A DNA stretch of 64,000 bases from Rhynchopus euleeides. Its lineage: Eukaryota; Euglenozoa; Diplonemea; Diplonemida; Diplonemidae. The position numbers and the translations under genes were made by a program. Shown in pieces: positions 39,682 to 51,921 of this stretch. The notes below the pieces were generated by a model. That model ran no database searches, was not told the origin of the DNA, and worked only from the letters and a program-made list of their open reading frames with translations. The number at the start of each line of letters is the position of its first letter. Within the stretch, counting starts at the first letter, position 1. The stretch covers positions 496,001-560,000 of the forward strand of contig OY723264.1 of the NCBI GenBank assembly GCA_963210315.1. Reading direction: 5' to 3'.

Positions 39682-42600
39682 TCACCCATACTCCGAGCCG
39701 TCGGGTGTCATCAGGCCTTCATCGCCCTCTTGAGAGCTGAACGAGTGTGCGTCCTGTCTGGCATCACATACGGCAACAGGCACGTCATCGCGATCAGGCG
39801 GCATGATGGACGACGTGACGGAGTAGTCTGCGTCACCTTCCAGTGTCTGTGGTGTGGATTGGTGTGGGCGGTGCCAGGAGCTGCGGCAATTTTCGGAGAA
39901 TCGTGGATCGGGGTGGGTGGGGTGGGGGTGGGGGGGAGTCAACAGGTGTCGTGTGTTGTCGGCAGGCGCTGCTGGAGCAGTTCCTTGCGGGCATCCCATG
40001 CTGCCGTAGGGGGAGGGGCCCACACCCCATGATCCCTGCATACCAAACCCTGGTTGGCGTGGTCTGGGGCTGTCGGGTCGCCCTGTGACTGGTCTGAGGA
40101 TGGCTGGCCATCCATCGTTCCGCGGCGTCGGATGCGCCCGCCTGCTTCAGAAGCCTCCAGCCACGGGTGGTCCATCAGCTCCTGTGGCGTGTGGCGTGTG
40201 GTAGGTTGCGGTGGGCGGGCAGGCTGCCGCCACAAGGGCAAGGTACATGCACGGCTTGCAAACAGGCGAATGCCTCGGCATGGCAGGCATACCGACGCGT
40301 CGGGGCGGTTGCTGGGGTTGCGCACGAAGCACTTGTCGAAGAAGTCAAGGCACTCAGCGCTGACATCGGTCGGCTTGTTTGTCGGGTGCTCCGTGGAGTG
40401 CGCGACGTGGTACATCGCAGCGTACACAGTCTCGAATGGCTTCCAGGGCGGTGACCCCCTGTGGTGTGTTGCAGTGGAGATGGTATCAAGGGAGGCGCTG
40501 GGTGTGTCCTACAAAACAGCATCAAGGATTCACGTGGTTGCGTGGCAGGCAAGAGCACGGAAGCGGCACAGAGCGATGCGCATACCTCGTGAGGATTTCG
40601 ATGGTGGTGCAGCCAACGGACCACGTGTCTGCCTTTTTATTGTACCCATTGTTCTTGATCACCTCCGGTGCCATCCAGTACGGCGACCCTGCGAATGTAG
40701 CGTTCATTGTCACTGTGGACATCTCACGCGCGCAGCCAAAGTCTGCGAGCTTGACACGCCCCTGCGCGTCAAGCAGCACGTTCTCCCCTTTGATATCGCG
40801 GTGCACCACCCCGTTGCTGTGCAGGAATGCGAGCCCTGTCAGCACCTGGGCCGTGTACACCACCGCCACTGACTCCGTCAGACGCTGGCTGCAGTTCTTC
40901 ACCACGGAGGTCAGCGACCCGCCCACCGCATACTCCATGAAGATGTTGATGCAGCGTGTGTTTTCGTCGATCACACACGCCTTATACTCGATGACGTTAG
41001 GGTGCCGCATGCGCTGCATAAACTCAACCTCCTTCTGCACATCCTCGGGGTGGAAGTCGTCACCACGCATGTCAATCACCTTCACCGCCGCCAGGGCGCC
41101 TGTCCGCAGGATCGCAAGATAGACAGACCCGAAGGTCCCACGCCCCAACAGCTTGCCGCGTGTCCACTCGTCACTCCGGATGTCGCCTATGCCACGTGGG
41201 CCGTGCAGCTTTGCAGTAGCCTCGAAGGTACGGGGCCGCGTCGGCTGCCCGAGGTAGTACGGCATGGCATACATCTCCAGCAGGTCACCCAGCGCCATCC
41301 GCACCATCCGCACCTCCCGCGTGACATCACCCTTGCTGCCGGATGACCCGGTGCCCTTGCTACGCTTCCCAGAGGACCCGCTCCCCCGCTGCTCCTGCAG
41401 GGCCTGCTGCTCCTGCCGCACCCGCACCCGCTGCTGCTCCTGCAGCTGCCCCGTCACCTCTTTATACCGCGCCACCAGCTCGTCCGCCAGATCGCTCGCC
41501 GGAAGCCCCTCGACGCAGTGCCACCCACCCACCACCACCGACGCCCACAGCAGGCTGCCGCCTGCCCAGATCCCCAGCAGGAGGTAGGACGGGGCCTCCT
41601 CCTCCACACACACACGCATGTCGGGGGGACGGGAGCTGTGCCCCGCGAGGGCAATGCACACCGCCCACAGAGCCTCCACCTGCCCCACGGCACGCACCTG
41701 GTTGACCGCGCGGTAGATGCATGGGTTGGTGAGGAGGGTCCATGCGAAGTAGCACGCCTGCACCGCCAGGGAGGCGGCTAACATATGCACCGGCTCCACC
41801 TCCGCCTCCGCAACCAGAAGCACGGTAACCTGTGCTGTCAGGAAGACGACACGCCCGGCGTCAAAAGCACGCCTGCTCCGCACCTGCAGCCCTTTTGCAA
41901 AAGGGGGGTGCAGGAGGGGCGCCGTGCGGCAAGCCGGGGAGTCCGCCACCAGCATCGCCAGCAGCACGACAAACGCTCCCGAGACAACGGCGAGGGGGAC
42001 GGCAGGCACCGACCCACCCACAAAGCAGGCTTGATCCGGGTAGACGCGGAGCCGTGGCTCGCGTGAGACGGCAAGGACACCTTCCTCGTCTCCGTTCACC
42101 ATCCAGTCCGCCTCGTTGTCTACAATGTAGCGGCACTGCAGGGGGGCCAGCAGCAGCAGCACCATGGGGATGAACAGCACGCTGCACGCCGCAGAGGCCG
42201 CGACATAGGCGCGCCGCTCCCCGGGGGAGACGGACTGGCAGGCAGCTGCGACAGCCTCGGGGTGCCACATCCCGCGGTAGTCCTTCCCGACACGCATCCA
42301 CTGGAGGTAGTGGTGGCACACACCGGTGGAGTTTCGCCTGAGGCGGAACCAGAGCATGCCCCACGCCAGGAGGGCCAGGCAGAGCGCGGCGAAGACCGCG
42401 CTGAACGCATCGCCGGTGAGCTCCCCCACAGGCGCTGCGCGGAACCCCTGCAGGAGGGTGATCTTCCGGAGGGAGCGCTGCGCGGCAGCGGGCATGCCAG
42501 ACCAGCCCGACACGGGGTGCAGCGCCACCGCAAACAGCCACACCCCCTCCAGCGCCACGGCGGAGAGGGCCAGCAGGTTGAGGGGGCTCGCCCAGCCCGG

Positions 42601-45480
42601 AGGGAGATCCGCCCGCACCGGGGGGCGTGCCTTGAGGAGGGCCCCGACCTCCCCCCAGCTGGCGTAGTCCCGGCGGAGGAGGATAGATGCGGCGACAGCC
42701 ACGGCGATGCATGTGAGGTACCCCGCCACCTGATTCCAGCGCGGGGGGGAGAAGCCGACCATCCCGACCAGGAAACCCCCGTAGACACGCCCCTCCACGG
42801 CGGAGCCCAGGTGGGTGAAGTGGGAGAGGCTGTGCCCCGGCGCACCCAGCAGCACCTTCCCGGCGTGCAGGATGGGGTGTGCCATCGCGCCCCCGAGATC
42901 CACGGGGCGCTGGTTGGCGCAGGTGAAGGATGTTTCGCCTGAAAGGCGCAGGGCACCCCCTGCGGAAATCGAAGGACGGCATCTCCCCGAGGGGTCCTGG
43001 AGGGCGACGTGGGCGGATCCATAGAAGAGAAGATCGCCCCTAACCCGCAGCTCGCCGTCTCCATGCGGCTCGGATGTGCTGTGCGCTGTCCGGATGAACG
43101 ACCCTCTGGTGAACTCTGCAGTGGACAGCGAGAGCGGGGGTGTGTCAAAAGCCCCGCTGCCCCTGCGGAGGAGGACCTGCGACCCGCTCGTCGCGCGGAG
43201 GGTTTTGAAAAACACCGGGGCTGTGATGTCCAGGACGCCGTGCAGCAGGGTGTCCGGAACATCCACGTGGAGGAGCGACGTTGCTCCGGAGGGGATCGGC
43301 GCCCCTCCAGAGATGCGCAGGGTGGCGGATGGGGTGATGGTGAGCGACCCCAGGGTGATGGCGGCGGAGGCCCTCGGGGAGGGGGCTTGCCCCGGCTCCG
43401 CAGGGCACGCGCCTGCCTCGGGGAAGGCGATGTTGTGCTCCCCTGAGAGGGTGAGGTCTGACCCCGTGGCGCGCCACTGCGATGCGTCGTGCCATGCGGT
43501 GCCCCCCAGAAAAACACACCCGTCGATTGTGATGGTGCACTGTGTGCCCCCTGCCCCGCAGGATTTCGAACAGTTCCCCAGCACAACCCGGTTGGTGACA
43601 CCCAGGGCACTCCCTTCATCCCCTTCGCCATTCTTCCCCCCGGGGGGGGTGCACAACCTGCCTGCGTCGAAGTGGATGTCACCCTGGAAGGTGACATTGG
43701 GCCCCACGCCCTCCCTCGCAAGCCGTGCCTGGAGGGCGGGCATCGGGGAGCCCCAACCGGTCAGCGTGGTGTGGGAGGCAAAGGTGATGCCCCATCCGAT
43801 GCGGAAGGTTGTGACATCCCAAATCGCAGGGGTGGCGAGGACAACCGAGGCCCCGGGGAGGGCAGCGATGGAGCCTGCCCCGCGGAGCTCGAAGGGGTGT
43901 GGGTGGGCAAGGTCCGATGTCACAACCAGGGTGGATGTGTTGAGGAGGAGATCCGCACCTTGGACAATCACGTGGGTGTTGTGCAGGTGTCCGGGCAGCT
44001 GGGTTGCCCCACACAGGACCACCTTGCCTTCGCCAACCAATTCCGGCAGGCTGGACGGGAGTGACACCCCCACCCGCCCCACCGACAGCAAACTCCCCTT
44101 TGTCGTGTTGAAAAGGTATTTCGCAGATTTATCGATCTGCGAATGGAAAGCAGACCCCAGGTCGAGGCGCCCCTCCAGATGCGTGGTGTGTCCTAATGTG
44201 CGGTGGTGAAAGTATTGGATGGCTGCAGATACGCCCTTCTCGACGTGCACCGGACAGGTCGTGCCTGTGAGAAAGGACCTCCTGATGTCCCCAGCACCGA
44301 GTGTATCGTTGAGCCTGCAGGCATCCTGCTCGGCGTTGTCCGGGATCTCCTCGACGTGGTAGGGTTTCCGCGAGTCCCTCCGGAAAATCACAGCTGCATT
44401 ATCCGGCTTGCACCGCACCACCATATTGTATACATAGACCATCTGCTCCTGGGGGAGATCCTCGCGCACTTCCTTGTAGACGTCGAGGAGGTATTCGCTG
44501 CGCCTCATCCCGACACCTACCCCCACATACAGCCTGTTGCTGTCCATCGACGGGGTCACCGCCGTCTTGTTGTGGAGGTATGCTGAGGCTGTTCCATAGA
44601 GGACGACCTGGACCCAGTCCTCAATGTACAGGGCTGTCCCGCTGACCGTCACCTCCATTTCGATAGGCGGGTGTGGGGCGTCGTGGGCCAGCTCTTCGTT
44701 CCGCTTGAATACGGCAGTGTCGGTGAAGACAGCTTTCTCCCCCATCTCCAGGTTACCCCCCATGTACTTCAGTGTGGCGCCCTCGTACATCACAAACCAG
44801 GATACGATGATGGAGTGTGTCCCACTGCTCTCCCGGGTGCGACGATCAACAGCTCCGATACCACCGGGGAGAATCCAAACTTCTTCGTAATAAGGTTCGT
44901 CAAACAGCACGCACATGTTATCCGGCTGTCGCGCGATGATCAGCATGTTGTTGACGGATTTGACCGATTTGAAGGGGCGGTAGTCGATGTCTATGTCTGG
45001 GATGGTCCACTGACCCCACTCCGACCGGAAGCAGAACGCGACGGCGTCATACATCCGCCGCTGAATCTCTCCGGAGATATTCCCCGAGGCGGCGTGCAGC
45101 TCGGGGTTCAAAAGAGGTGTCGAGATCGTGCGGTTGGTGCACAGCGCATGCACAGTGTCAGGATCTACCTCCTTCGGCAGGCCGTACAGCACCCCCGAGT
45201 TGAGTATGGAATACTCGGCGTTCACGCTGAGATTGGTGCCCGAAATCTTAACACGCAGAGGGGGCTTGCAGCCGAATACAGACACATACTCCGGCACCCC
45301 TAGCCCACTGACTTCTGGGGCCTCAGAGAGCGCGTCCTCCGCCCCCTGCAGGTGAGAGGGGTCCGCGTCATCCGACAGCACTGATGGTGTGTCACGCGAT
45401 TCTGCTCCCACAGGCACCACCAGCACTGCACATGCCACAGCCGCAACAAAGGCGACCGCCAGGCGGGCGGTGCGCTGCAT
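39682..45480 (-). CDS. Multi-pass receptor-like protein with STE11/MAPKKK-type kinase
   Basis: Four exons: 45480-40586, 40458-40293, 40181-40044 and 39846-39682, 1787 aa. Intron 1 is phase 2, the others phase 0. ATG 45480 opens a signal peptide (MQRTARLAVAFVAAVACAVL). About 900 residues of beta-rich ectodomain follow, with repeated short strand-turn blocks resembling a right-handed beta-helix. Then come about eight hydrophobic segments (for example LTCIAVAVAASILL, LLALSAVALEGVWLFAVAL, LGIWAGGSLLWASVVVGGW). A Gln/Arg-rich helix (KEVTGQLQEQQRVRVRQEQQ) links to a complete kinase: LLGRGTFGSVYLA, VKVID, HRDIKGENVLL, DFG, GSPYWMAPEVI, then GSPPWKPFETVYAAMYHVA and the terminal HPWLE. HRDIKGEN and GSPYWMAPEV are STE11/MEKK hallmarks. 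Predicted role: sense an extracellular cue and start a MAPK cascade directly at the membrane. The last exon is the least certain. Confidence 0.85.
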
Positions 45481-46413
45481 TGATTCCGAGGGCGGGGGGG
45501 AGGGGCGGAGGGCTTTAGTAGTATCCAAGGGGGGAGGGGGGGAGACGCTGGGCCCCTCTGTTCAGATAGACCCCACCACCCCGATACCCTGGATCATGTC
45601 GGGAGCGACCGGAGGAGGGGGGGATGTGTGGGGTTGCGGGTGAGAAAGCGATGTCGCCCAGCCTGTAGAGGTTTTGGTGTGTGTGCGTGTGGTGACCACG
45701 TTTAGTGTGGGGAGATCCTGCGCGGATCATAGCCCACCCTTGTGTGCGTGTGTGTTGGAGTGGGGTGTATATACGATACGGTGGACTCCAGCAGAAAAAG
45801 ATGGGCCGTGTTCCGATCGCCCTCCCCCTTCACTTTTTCACCAGTTTCACGCCAGATTTTTTCCGGCGGTCCCTCCCCCTCCCCACCGCCTTCTTGAGGT
45901 GCAGCACCCCAACACACAACAAAACCACATGCCGTGCGCACCGCTGGGCACGCTGCGATACGAGAGAGAGGCACGCGAGAAAGGCTAGAGCTGAACACAC
46001 CCGAGGGGCAGCGAGGCAGGTGTCGCGCACACACACCCGTCCCACCCCCACACCCAGTCTGCGGAAGCAGACTGGGTGGGGGTGCAGGGTGTGGGTGGCA
46101 TCCTGCTGCACCTCCCCCGAGGAGAGAAGATTCCCCCACCCTAGCGTGTGGAGTGACCCCCCTCGGGGGGCGTTTAAACCCCCCGCGGGTTCTCTCCACA
46201 AGGGGGCAGCCCGGGTGGGGGGGGTGTCCCGCCCTGCGCTGATCTTGCTTGCCTGCACGCTATGCGGCAGGGGGGGCTTGGCTTGGAGAGGGTGTTGCAG
46301 CAGCCGCGCTGGTCTTCAGTTTGATCTGCATCAATGGGCACGACAGTGTGTAGTGTAGGGGGGGGGGGGGGTATTGAAATAGAAGCAATAGGAAGCACAA
46401 GGATGATCCCCCT
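45481..46413. other. Intergenic, kinase upstream region
   Basis: No gene was seen. It is pyrimidine-rich on the coding strand immediately before the kinase ATG (CCTCCGCCCCTCCCCCCCGC). A G run lies near 46360-46371. Confidence 0.4.
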
Positions 46414-46924
46414 TCACTCGGTATGCAAGGCTCTACTTCGGGCCCCTCCCAAAGTCACCTTCTTCTTTCGTTGGCAATGTGCAATGTTGGACAGCGCACA
46501 GAAATCGTCCACGAGGGACCGCTGTACGATGACACGCTTTCCGTCAAAAGAAAGCTGCTTCAGGAGTCTCAAGAGTTGGCTTTTTGTTGGAATAGTTTCC
46601 GCTTGCCACAAGCAGGGTGCGGCAAGCGGAAGGCAAGCCCCCACCCCCCTCCACCAGCCAACCACAACATACCCCGAACATTTTTGCCAGCACTGTCAGG
46701 TCCTTCCAGAACGGCGCATGCGCGTCGAAGAAGAGGTACAGCAGGAAGACCACAAAGGGCGCCACAAACAGGGCTGCAAAAGCCACCAGCAGCCGCCAGT
46801 CGACGTAACTGGTGATACCCTCGTCATCCCCGCTGCAGTACCCGTCGTCGCCGTCGGGGTCGTCCCCCTCCCCTGCAGGGCTGGGGCGGCTTGCCTGGAG
46901 GGGGCGGTCCCTCTTGCGCCGCAT
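46414..46924 (-). CDS. Small single-TM protein, unknown
   Basis: Exon 1 is 46924-46673, ending at a GTATGT donor in phase 0. A tentative exon 2, 46554-46414, would give 130 aa. The N-terminus is basic then acidic (MRRKRDRP..., GEGDDPDGDDGYCSGDDEG). One strong TM follows (DWRLLVAFAALFVAPFVVFL) and a short membrane-proximal helix. Exon 2 would add LSFDGKRVIVQRSLVDDFCA and a basic KKK stretch. The exon 2 acceptor is weak and may be wrong. A CCCAACACAACAG acceptor-like site is 15 bases before the ATG after a long CT-rich run. The profile fits a tail- or signal-anchored ER or vesicle protein; no family was recognised. Confidence 0.55.
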
Positions 46925-49016
46925 TGCGCCCCACACCCACTGTTGTGTTGGGGGACGACGAGGTAGTGTGCAGAGAGACAGAGACGGAGAGACGGAGAAA
47001 CCTCTTTTTCAGTCTGGAAAAGAAGACTCGAAGAGTGTTCCTTTCCAGAGTTCCAGATTTCTCCCTCTGATATTACATTCATCTTTGGGAGGAGGAGGAG
47101 GAGAGAGAGGGGATGGGGTGGGGGAGGGGGGGGGGGGCAGCTGCGAGTCGCCCGGTTTCTTTTTCGTTCATTCCTTTCCTTCCCCCTGTCTTCACCTCAC
47201 GCGAGCTTCTCCGGCACCACACAGGGGCAAAATCCCCACCCCAAGCAAGGGCAGCGGTGTCGGTCGACACACAGCGCAACCAAGGCGGGAGTGACCAAAC
47301 TCCCTCACGCTCGAAATGCAGGTATACAGTGGCAGAGAGGGGGAGGAGGAGGAGGTGGTGGCGGCGGTGGCTACGCGGGGGACCGGTTCACCGGGCAGGA
47401 CTACGGCAGGGGTAAGTCTGGCAGACACACCTACCCCACCCCCACACCCTACCGGGGTTGAATGTCAGTGCCGCCTCCCCTGTTTCTCTCTGCCCGCAAC
47501 CCCCGGACTCCACCCCCCCCCCCACACACACACAACACATCACATCACCCCCCACCTCCTTCGTCGTGAAGGCGTGCTGATCCCCTTCCAAGCTTCAGCC
47601 AAAGCGGCACGCAAGAGTGTCCGCTTTTCTCGTAGCCTCGGCCTTCAAGAAACACTCACACTTCACTAAAAAAAACTCCCCCGCACCCTGCCCCCACCTC
47701 CCAAGGGCCGAGCGCGCGTGGATAGACAATGAGGTGCCGGATCGACAGACAAGACAGACGAACAAGGTACCGCACACGTTACTGTATTCTTTGAAAAGGC
47801 TGGCGGAGAGGCAGCGTCGGGGGGTTGCAGCCCACGGTTTGCGTGCCTCTCTTCGGTCCAGCGGCAGAGGGCAGGATGTGGGGGGGGGGGGGGGGGGGGA
47901 GGGGGGGAAGGGAGATAGGTGGATATGACTGTGTGCGAGGGCACCGAGGGGGAGGGATCTCCACTACCGACGTTTTTTTTGCCCGACAAAGTTCAATGGG
48001 GTTTTCCTCCTGTTAACAGGAGGGAATTCACCAAGCATCGACACGCGTAGGTTTGCGAAGGTTCTCTCCTCTAGAAAGTCCTTCTTTTTGGTGCCGACGA
48101 CATCCAGCCTGGCACTGGCGTATAAGACGATCAGACTGTGCCGTCCACATATTCTTTTCATGGGTCAAAAGGGCACACGGAGCGGGGGTTCTGATGTTGG
48201 ATGTACCCACATCTAGCTGCTCAAAGGGTGCCCTGCCAAAGAACTATAACTCGTCGTATACTCCCCTTCCTTCGGAACTGAGTCTGCAGCCAACGCACCT
48301 TTTGAAGCAGTGTCGCGACCAAAAAAGCCCCTTTTCCCCGCCCCACCTATTCATCTCTTCCGTCTCGATGCGATACGCGCTGTACTCCCTCCGTACAACA
48401 CCTGGCATCAAAAAGCTAGGGTAGGGGCAGTTGCTCAGGTTTAGAAATGGACTGAGACACTAAGACTGTGCCGGAGGGCGCAGCCCAAACGCCCTGCGTG
48501 ATTTGGTTGGCCCATTCGAAGGGGAACCCTCTCCGTTCCCACCATCATCTCACACCACTTTGGGCTAGGTCGAAGAGAATAAAAACAGAAAGGCTCGGTT
48601 GGGGGATCGGGGATAGAACACAATTGAAGAGGAGGGCATGTGGTGAGGTAGGGACACACCATATAGAGTAACACCGCACTTTTCCCTTTTTGGTGTCGAC
48701 ACTCACAAGCAAGCTTGATCTGTCACATCGACGCACCTGTTTTTTTTGGTGTCACTTTAGTGGCACCCACCTGTTTTTTCACGGACCCGGGTTTTCCACA
48801 GCTTTCTGAGACGATGGGGGCAGGGCGCGGGGGGGGAAGAAGGGATCACCATCAGACTACGAAACCCCGGGGGGTGGGGATCGTGATGTCGAAGGAGAGA
48901 AGGTGCGCAGAGGCAGGCCCCCCTTATCAACACAGTTGAGACTACGGGGAAAAAATCACATCACACCTCCTCCCCCCTGTGCGGGGCTGATACCCACTCT
49001 CTCTGCCGAGGCAGTT
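46925..49016. other. Intergenic with long G run; possible plus-strand exon
   Basis: No confident gene. It holds a ~20-nt G run at 47880-47899. At about 47310-47410 one plus frame reads a Gly-rich stretch ending GGYAGDRFTGQDYGRG before a GTAAGT-like donor, resembling an RGG-type exon, but no flanking exon could be joined. The remainder shows nothing recognisable. Confidence 0.4.
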
Positions 49017-50274
49017 TTAAGTGTATTCGTCCCGGGTATCGGCCTTCAGTGCAGCCTTGCCCTTCATCAGCAGCACTTCCCTGTTGCGTGTCACAGTGTT
49101 CACACGCTCGTAGGCACGCTGGGCGTCGGTGAACGTCTTCACATTCTCATCCTCAAAGGCCTGGATGATAGCCTTGCACAGCATGTGCTCATGTGTGCTC
49201 TCGCTGAACTGCAGGTCAATCGAAGTGTACTCCTCAAACTTTCTCCGGAAAGGCTCAATCCCATCGTCGTTGCCCGAAGGCGCCATTGCAAGCTGGGCCA
49301 GGAGGGCGGTGAAGAAGTACCCCTTCGCGTTGAAGCGCAGCAGGTTGTCCTCTGCGCAATGCCGCGCAAGCTCCTCGAACATGTCGACGGCATCCTGGTA
49401 CATCCCCTGCAGTGTGGTGGTGAGGCATGAGAATAGGAACGCATGGTACTGCTTGCACGGAGGGGCTGAGCTTGGGTGATTGGCACAGTGTTGTGAAGTA
49501 GGGTTGTTGTTTGTGTGGCCAATGGATGCTCCACATACCTGGGACACTTTGATGTCTGCTATTTTCGCAATGCAGTCGTTGTAGTTGCTGGTGCTGTGCT
49601 TGTTCAGCTTGAAGTAGTCGCGTGAGCGTGTGTACCATTCCAGCAGCTCCCGCTGCAGGTCTTCCAGCACCTCGCCAGAGTCACCGTCGTGAATCTTCTG
49701 CTCAACCACTGCGGCGCACTGCAGAAGGGGCGAGGGGTGTGGGAGAGTGGAAGGCAGAACAGAACACCCATAGCAACAAAGAACACACTGAATATCTGAC
49801 TCTGATACCACCGCACCCACCTCCTGGGGCCCTTGGTCCACGTCACAACCACGTGGTCGACGTGCCACATGGCACATGAAAAACACAAACGGGAACCCGC
49901 CCCACCACCCCACCTGGCGCCCGGCGGCATACATCCATGCACATCTTTGCGCTGCGGTCAAAGCGGCCGTTCTTGTCATGGAGTGTGCAGGCCAGGTCCA
50001 CACAGCGCGACGCCTCCTTCACGTCAAATTTCCGGTAGCATTTTGCCGCCTGTGTCAGGTCCTCGAGGAGGTCCATCTCACACTTCAGCTTCTGGTCCAT
50101 CTCGTAGCACTTCATCCATGCACCTGCGGCGCCCGGCCAGTCCTGTGTCTTCTTGTACTGGTTTGCCGCCTGCTCGTACAGATCCCGCGCATCCTGGTAC
50201 TTTTGGCTCCCGCCGAAAAACTTCTTCGTCTTCTTCTCCGCCTTGTCCATCAGCTCTGCGGCTCGGTCACCCAT
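49017..50274 (-). CDS. Alpha-SNAP, NSF attachment protein
   Basis: Three phase-0 exons: 50274-49933, 49718-49539 and 49406-49017, 303 aa. Donors are GTATGC and GTATGT. The N-terminus has AAELMDKAEKKTKKFFGG and ARDLYEQAANQYK, followed by TPR-like helical hairpins typical of the SNAP superhelix: GAAGAWMKCYEMD, LTQAAKCYRKFD, ADYYK-equivalent SRDYFKLNKHSTSNYNDCI, MYQDAVDMFEELARHCAEDN and LLRFNAKGYFFTALLAQLAM. Length is normal. The family clamps SNARE bundles and recruits NSF for ATP-driven disassembly after membrane fusion. The C-terminal tail, which stimulates NSF, ends ALKADTRDEYT here and lacks the Leu ending typical of animals. Gamma-SNAP is the alternative, but the C-terminal blocks fit alpha better. 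Confidence 0.93.
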
Positions 50275-50793
50275 GATGCTAGCCCACTCACCGTCACAGC
50301 CTCTGCCGGCCCCGGTGCGCCTGTCCCCTGCTCCTTCACCGGCACGGCTGTCGTTGACACACGCTCTGTGTGCTCGCTGCAACCCTCGACCACAAAGTGC
50401 ACGGAGGGTGCTGTGTACAGCCTGGGCAGGTGATGTGGCAGTGATGTGAATAAATCGTCAAGGCAGACACAACCCGACCTCACCATATTCACTCTAAATG
50501 CTGGCAACTGCAAGGCAGGGGCGGGGAGGGCAAAGGGGGAAGCGGCGGTGGTGCCTGCCGGCAGGAGGGGCGGGGGCGCGGATTTGGTGCCTCACACCCA
50601 CAGCGCTGGTTTATTGCTTTGTTGTGTACAGAAAACAAAGAGTCAAAAAAAATACAGGGCATATTTTGCTGTTGCAAATCGCATAAACTCCCCACACCCC
50701 ACTTGTGTGTCTTATCTACAGCCCACCCCACCCCCACCCCCCACTATGCCACACACCCACAAGGCACGGCAGCTTGCAAAAGCGCCTGCCACT
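50275..50793. other. Intergenic between alpha-SNAP and PH gene
   Basis: No gene or repeat was recognised. Confidence 0.4.
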
Positions 50794-51921
50794 CTAAAAC
50801 CGCTGCGACACAGGAATGCCTCCGGAGATACTACTGGCAGCAGGGAGGTAGCTCCCATCTGCAAAGCTCATGTCTGCGAAGCTCACCTTCCTCCGCGACC
50901 GGTCCACAGGGGGTGTGGCACGGTACGCAGCCGGTGGCGGGGGCGAAGGGGGGGTATACCGTGGAGACCGCCCGTCCAACGCTGGGATGACGCGATTTCG
51001 CTCCGGATAGTTGGAGCCGGGTGCCGCCCCTGCAGACCCATAGGGTGCCATGGCCGACCGGGCCCACTTCTCCGCGGCAACATCCGGGCCGTAATACCGG
51101 CAGAACTCGTCAAAGTTATACTCCCTCCCGTCCAGCCCATCCACCCGCGTCTCCCCTGCATACATCGGCCCCCCGGTGCGTGCCGCCCCTCTGGAAACAC
51201 GATCCGCCTGCTCCCGCCCCGCCCTCAGCGTCTCGCGGTATTTCTCGACATCCAGAGCTGCTGGGCGCGGCGCACGCAACGAAGGCGGCTGGGAGGGCCG
51301 GAGCAAGCTGCGCAGCGTCGAGAGCGACCCGCTCTCCCCCCCGGGGCTCGCTGCCCCCACGCCCGCCACACCCCTCTCCCGGAATGTGCGGTAGAAGGCT
51401 CCAGGGGGCACATCCGGAGGGGGTGCCTCTGGTGGTGTTGCGGGCCGCCGGGATGTTGCCAGGTTCATATGCATCGCGAAGGTCATTATCCATGCCAGCC
51501 AGGCCTCCCGCTCCTCGGTGCTGCGGGCAGCGCAGAGCCAGGTGGTCTTGCCGGAGGTGTGCAGGGCGAAGGCGATGCCGCCGTGCCGCTTCGTCTTCTT
51601 GTTGCTGATGAGGAAGGAAAGTGCCTCATGCGGCGGGAGGTCCACCCTCTCGATGGACTGTATATCCGACATCTGCAGGCACCACCCCTGCCCCGTCTCG
51701 ATGTACTTCGACCCGTCCCATTTGTCGACGACAAACCACGGCTGCTTCGTGCTGTGCTTCATCCAAGCTTTGATCCTCCTCTGGGGCTTCCATTTCGTCG
51801 CAGTGCGGGTGCCCTTCTTCTCGCTCTTTGGCAACTCCGCTTTGAAGTAGAGCAGGGCGCGGACAGGGCTCTCCAGGATCTCGTCCGCATCATCGTGTTG
51901 TCGCCGCCCACGTGTGGACAT
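50794..51921 (-). CDS. PH-domain protein
   Basis: 375 aa, single exon, ATG at 51921. Residues about 20-140 fit a PH domain: a first strand region (VRALLYFKAEL), a basic loop (SEKKGTRTATKWKPQRRIK), WFVVDKWDGSKYIETGQGWC, SIERVDLPP, FLISNKKTKRHGGIAFAL, TTWLCAARSTEEREAWLAWI. The last block supplies the Trp-bearing C-terminal helix of PH domains. The remaining ~230 residues are Pro/Ser/Arg-rich and probably disordered, ending ADMSFADGSYLPAASSISGG. It likely binds phosphoinositides or acts as an adaptor; ligand specificity cannot be read from sequence. A CCTGCAG acceptor-like site lies 6 bases before the ATG. Confidence 0.75.
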   Translation of the reverse strand: MSTRGRRQHDDADEILESPVRALLYFKAELPKSEKKGTRTATKWKPQRRIKAWMKHSTKQPWFVVDKWDGSKYIETGQGWCLQMSDIQSIERVDLPPHEALSFLISNKKTKRHGGIAFALHTSGKTTWLCAARSTEEREAWLAWIMTFAMHMNLATSRRPATPPEAPPPDVPPGAFYRTFRERGVAGVGAASPGGESGSLSTLRSLLRPSQPPSLRAPRPAALDVEKYRETLRAGREQADRVSRGAARTGGPMYAGETRVDGLDGREYNFDEFCRYYGPDVAAEKWARSAMAPYGSAGAAPGSNYPERNRVIPALDGRSPRYTPPSPPPPAAYRATPPVDRSRRKVSFADMSFADGSYLPAASSISGGIPVSQRF

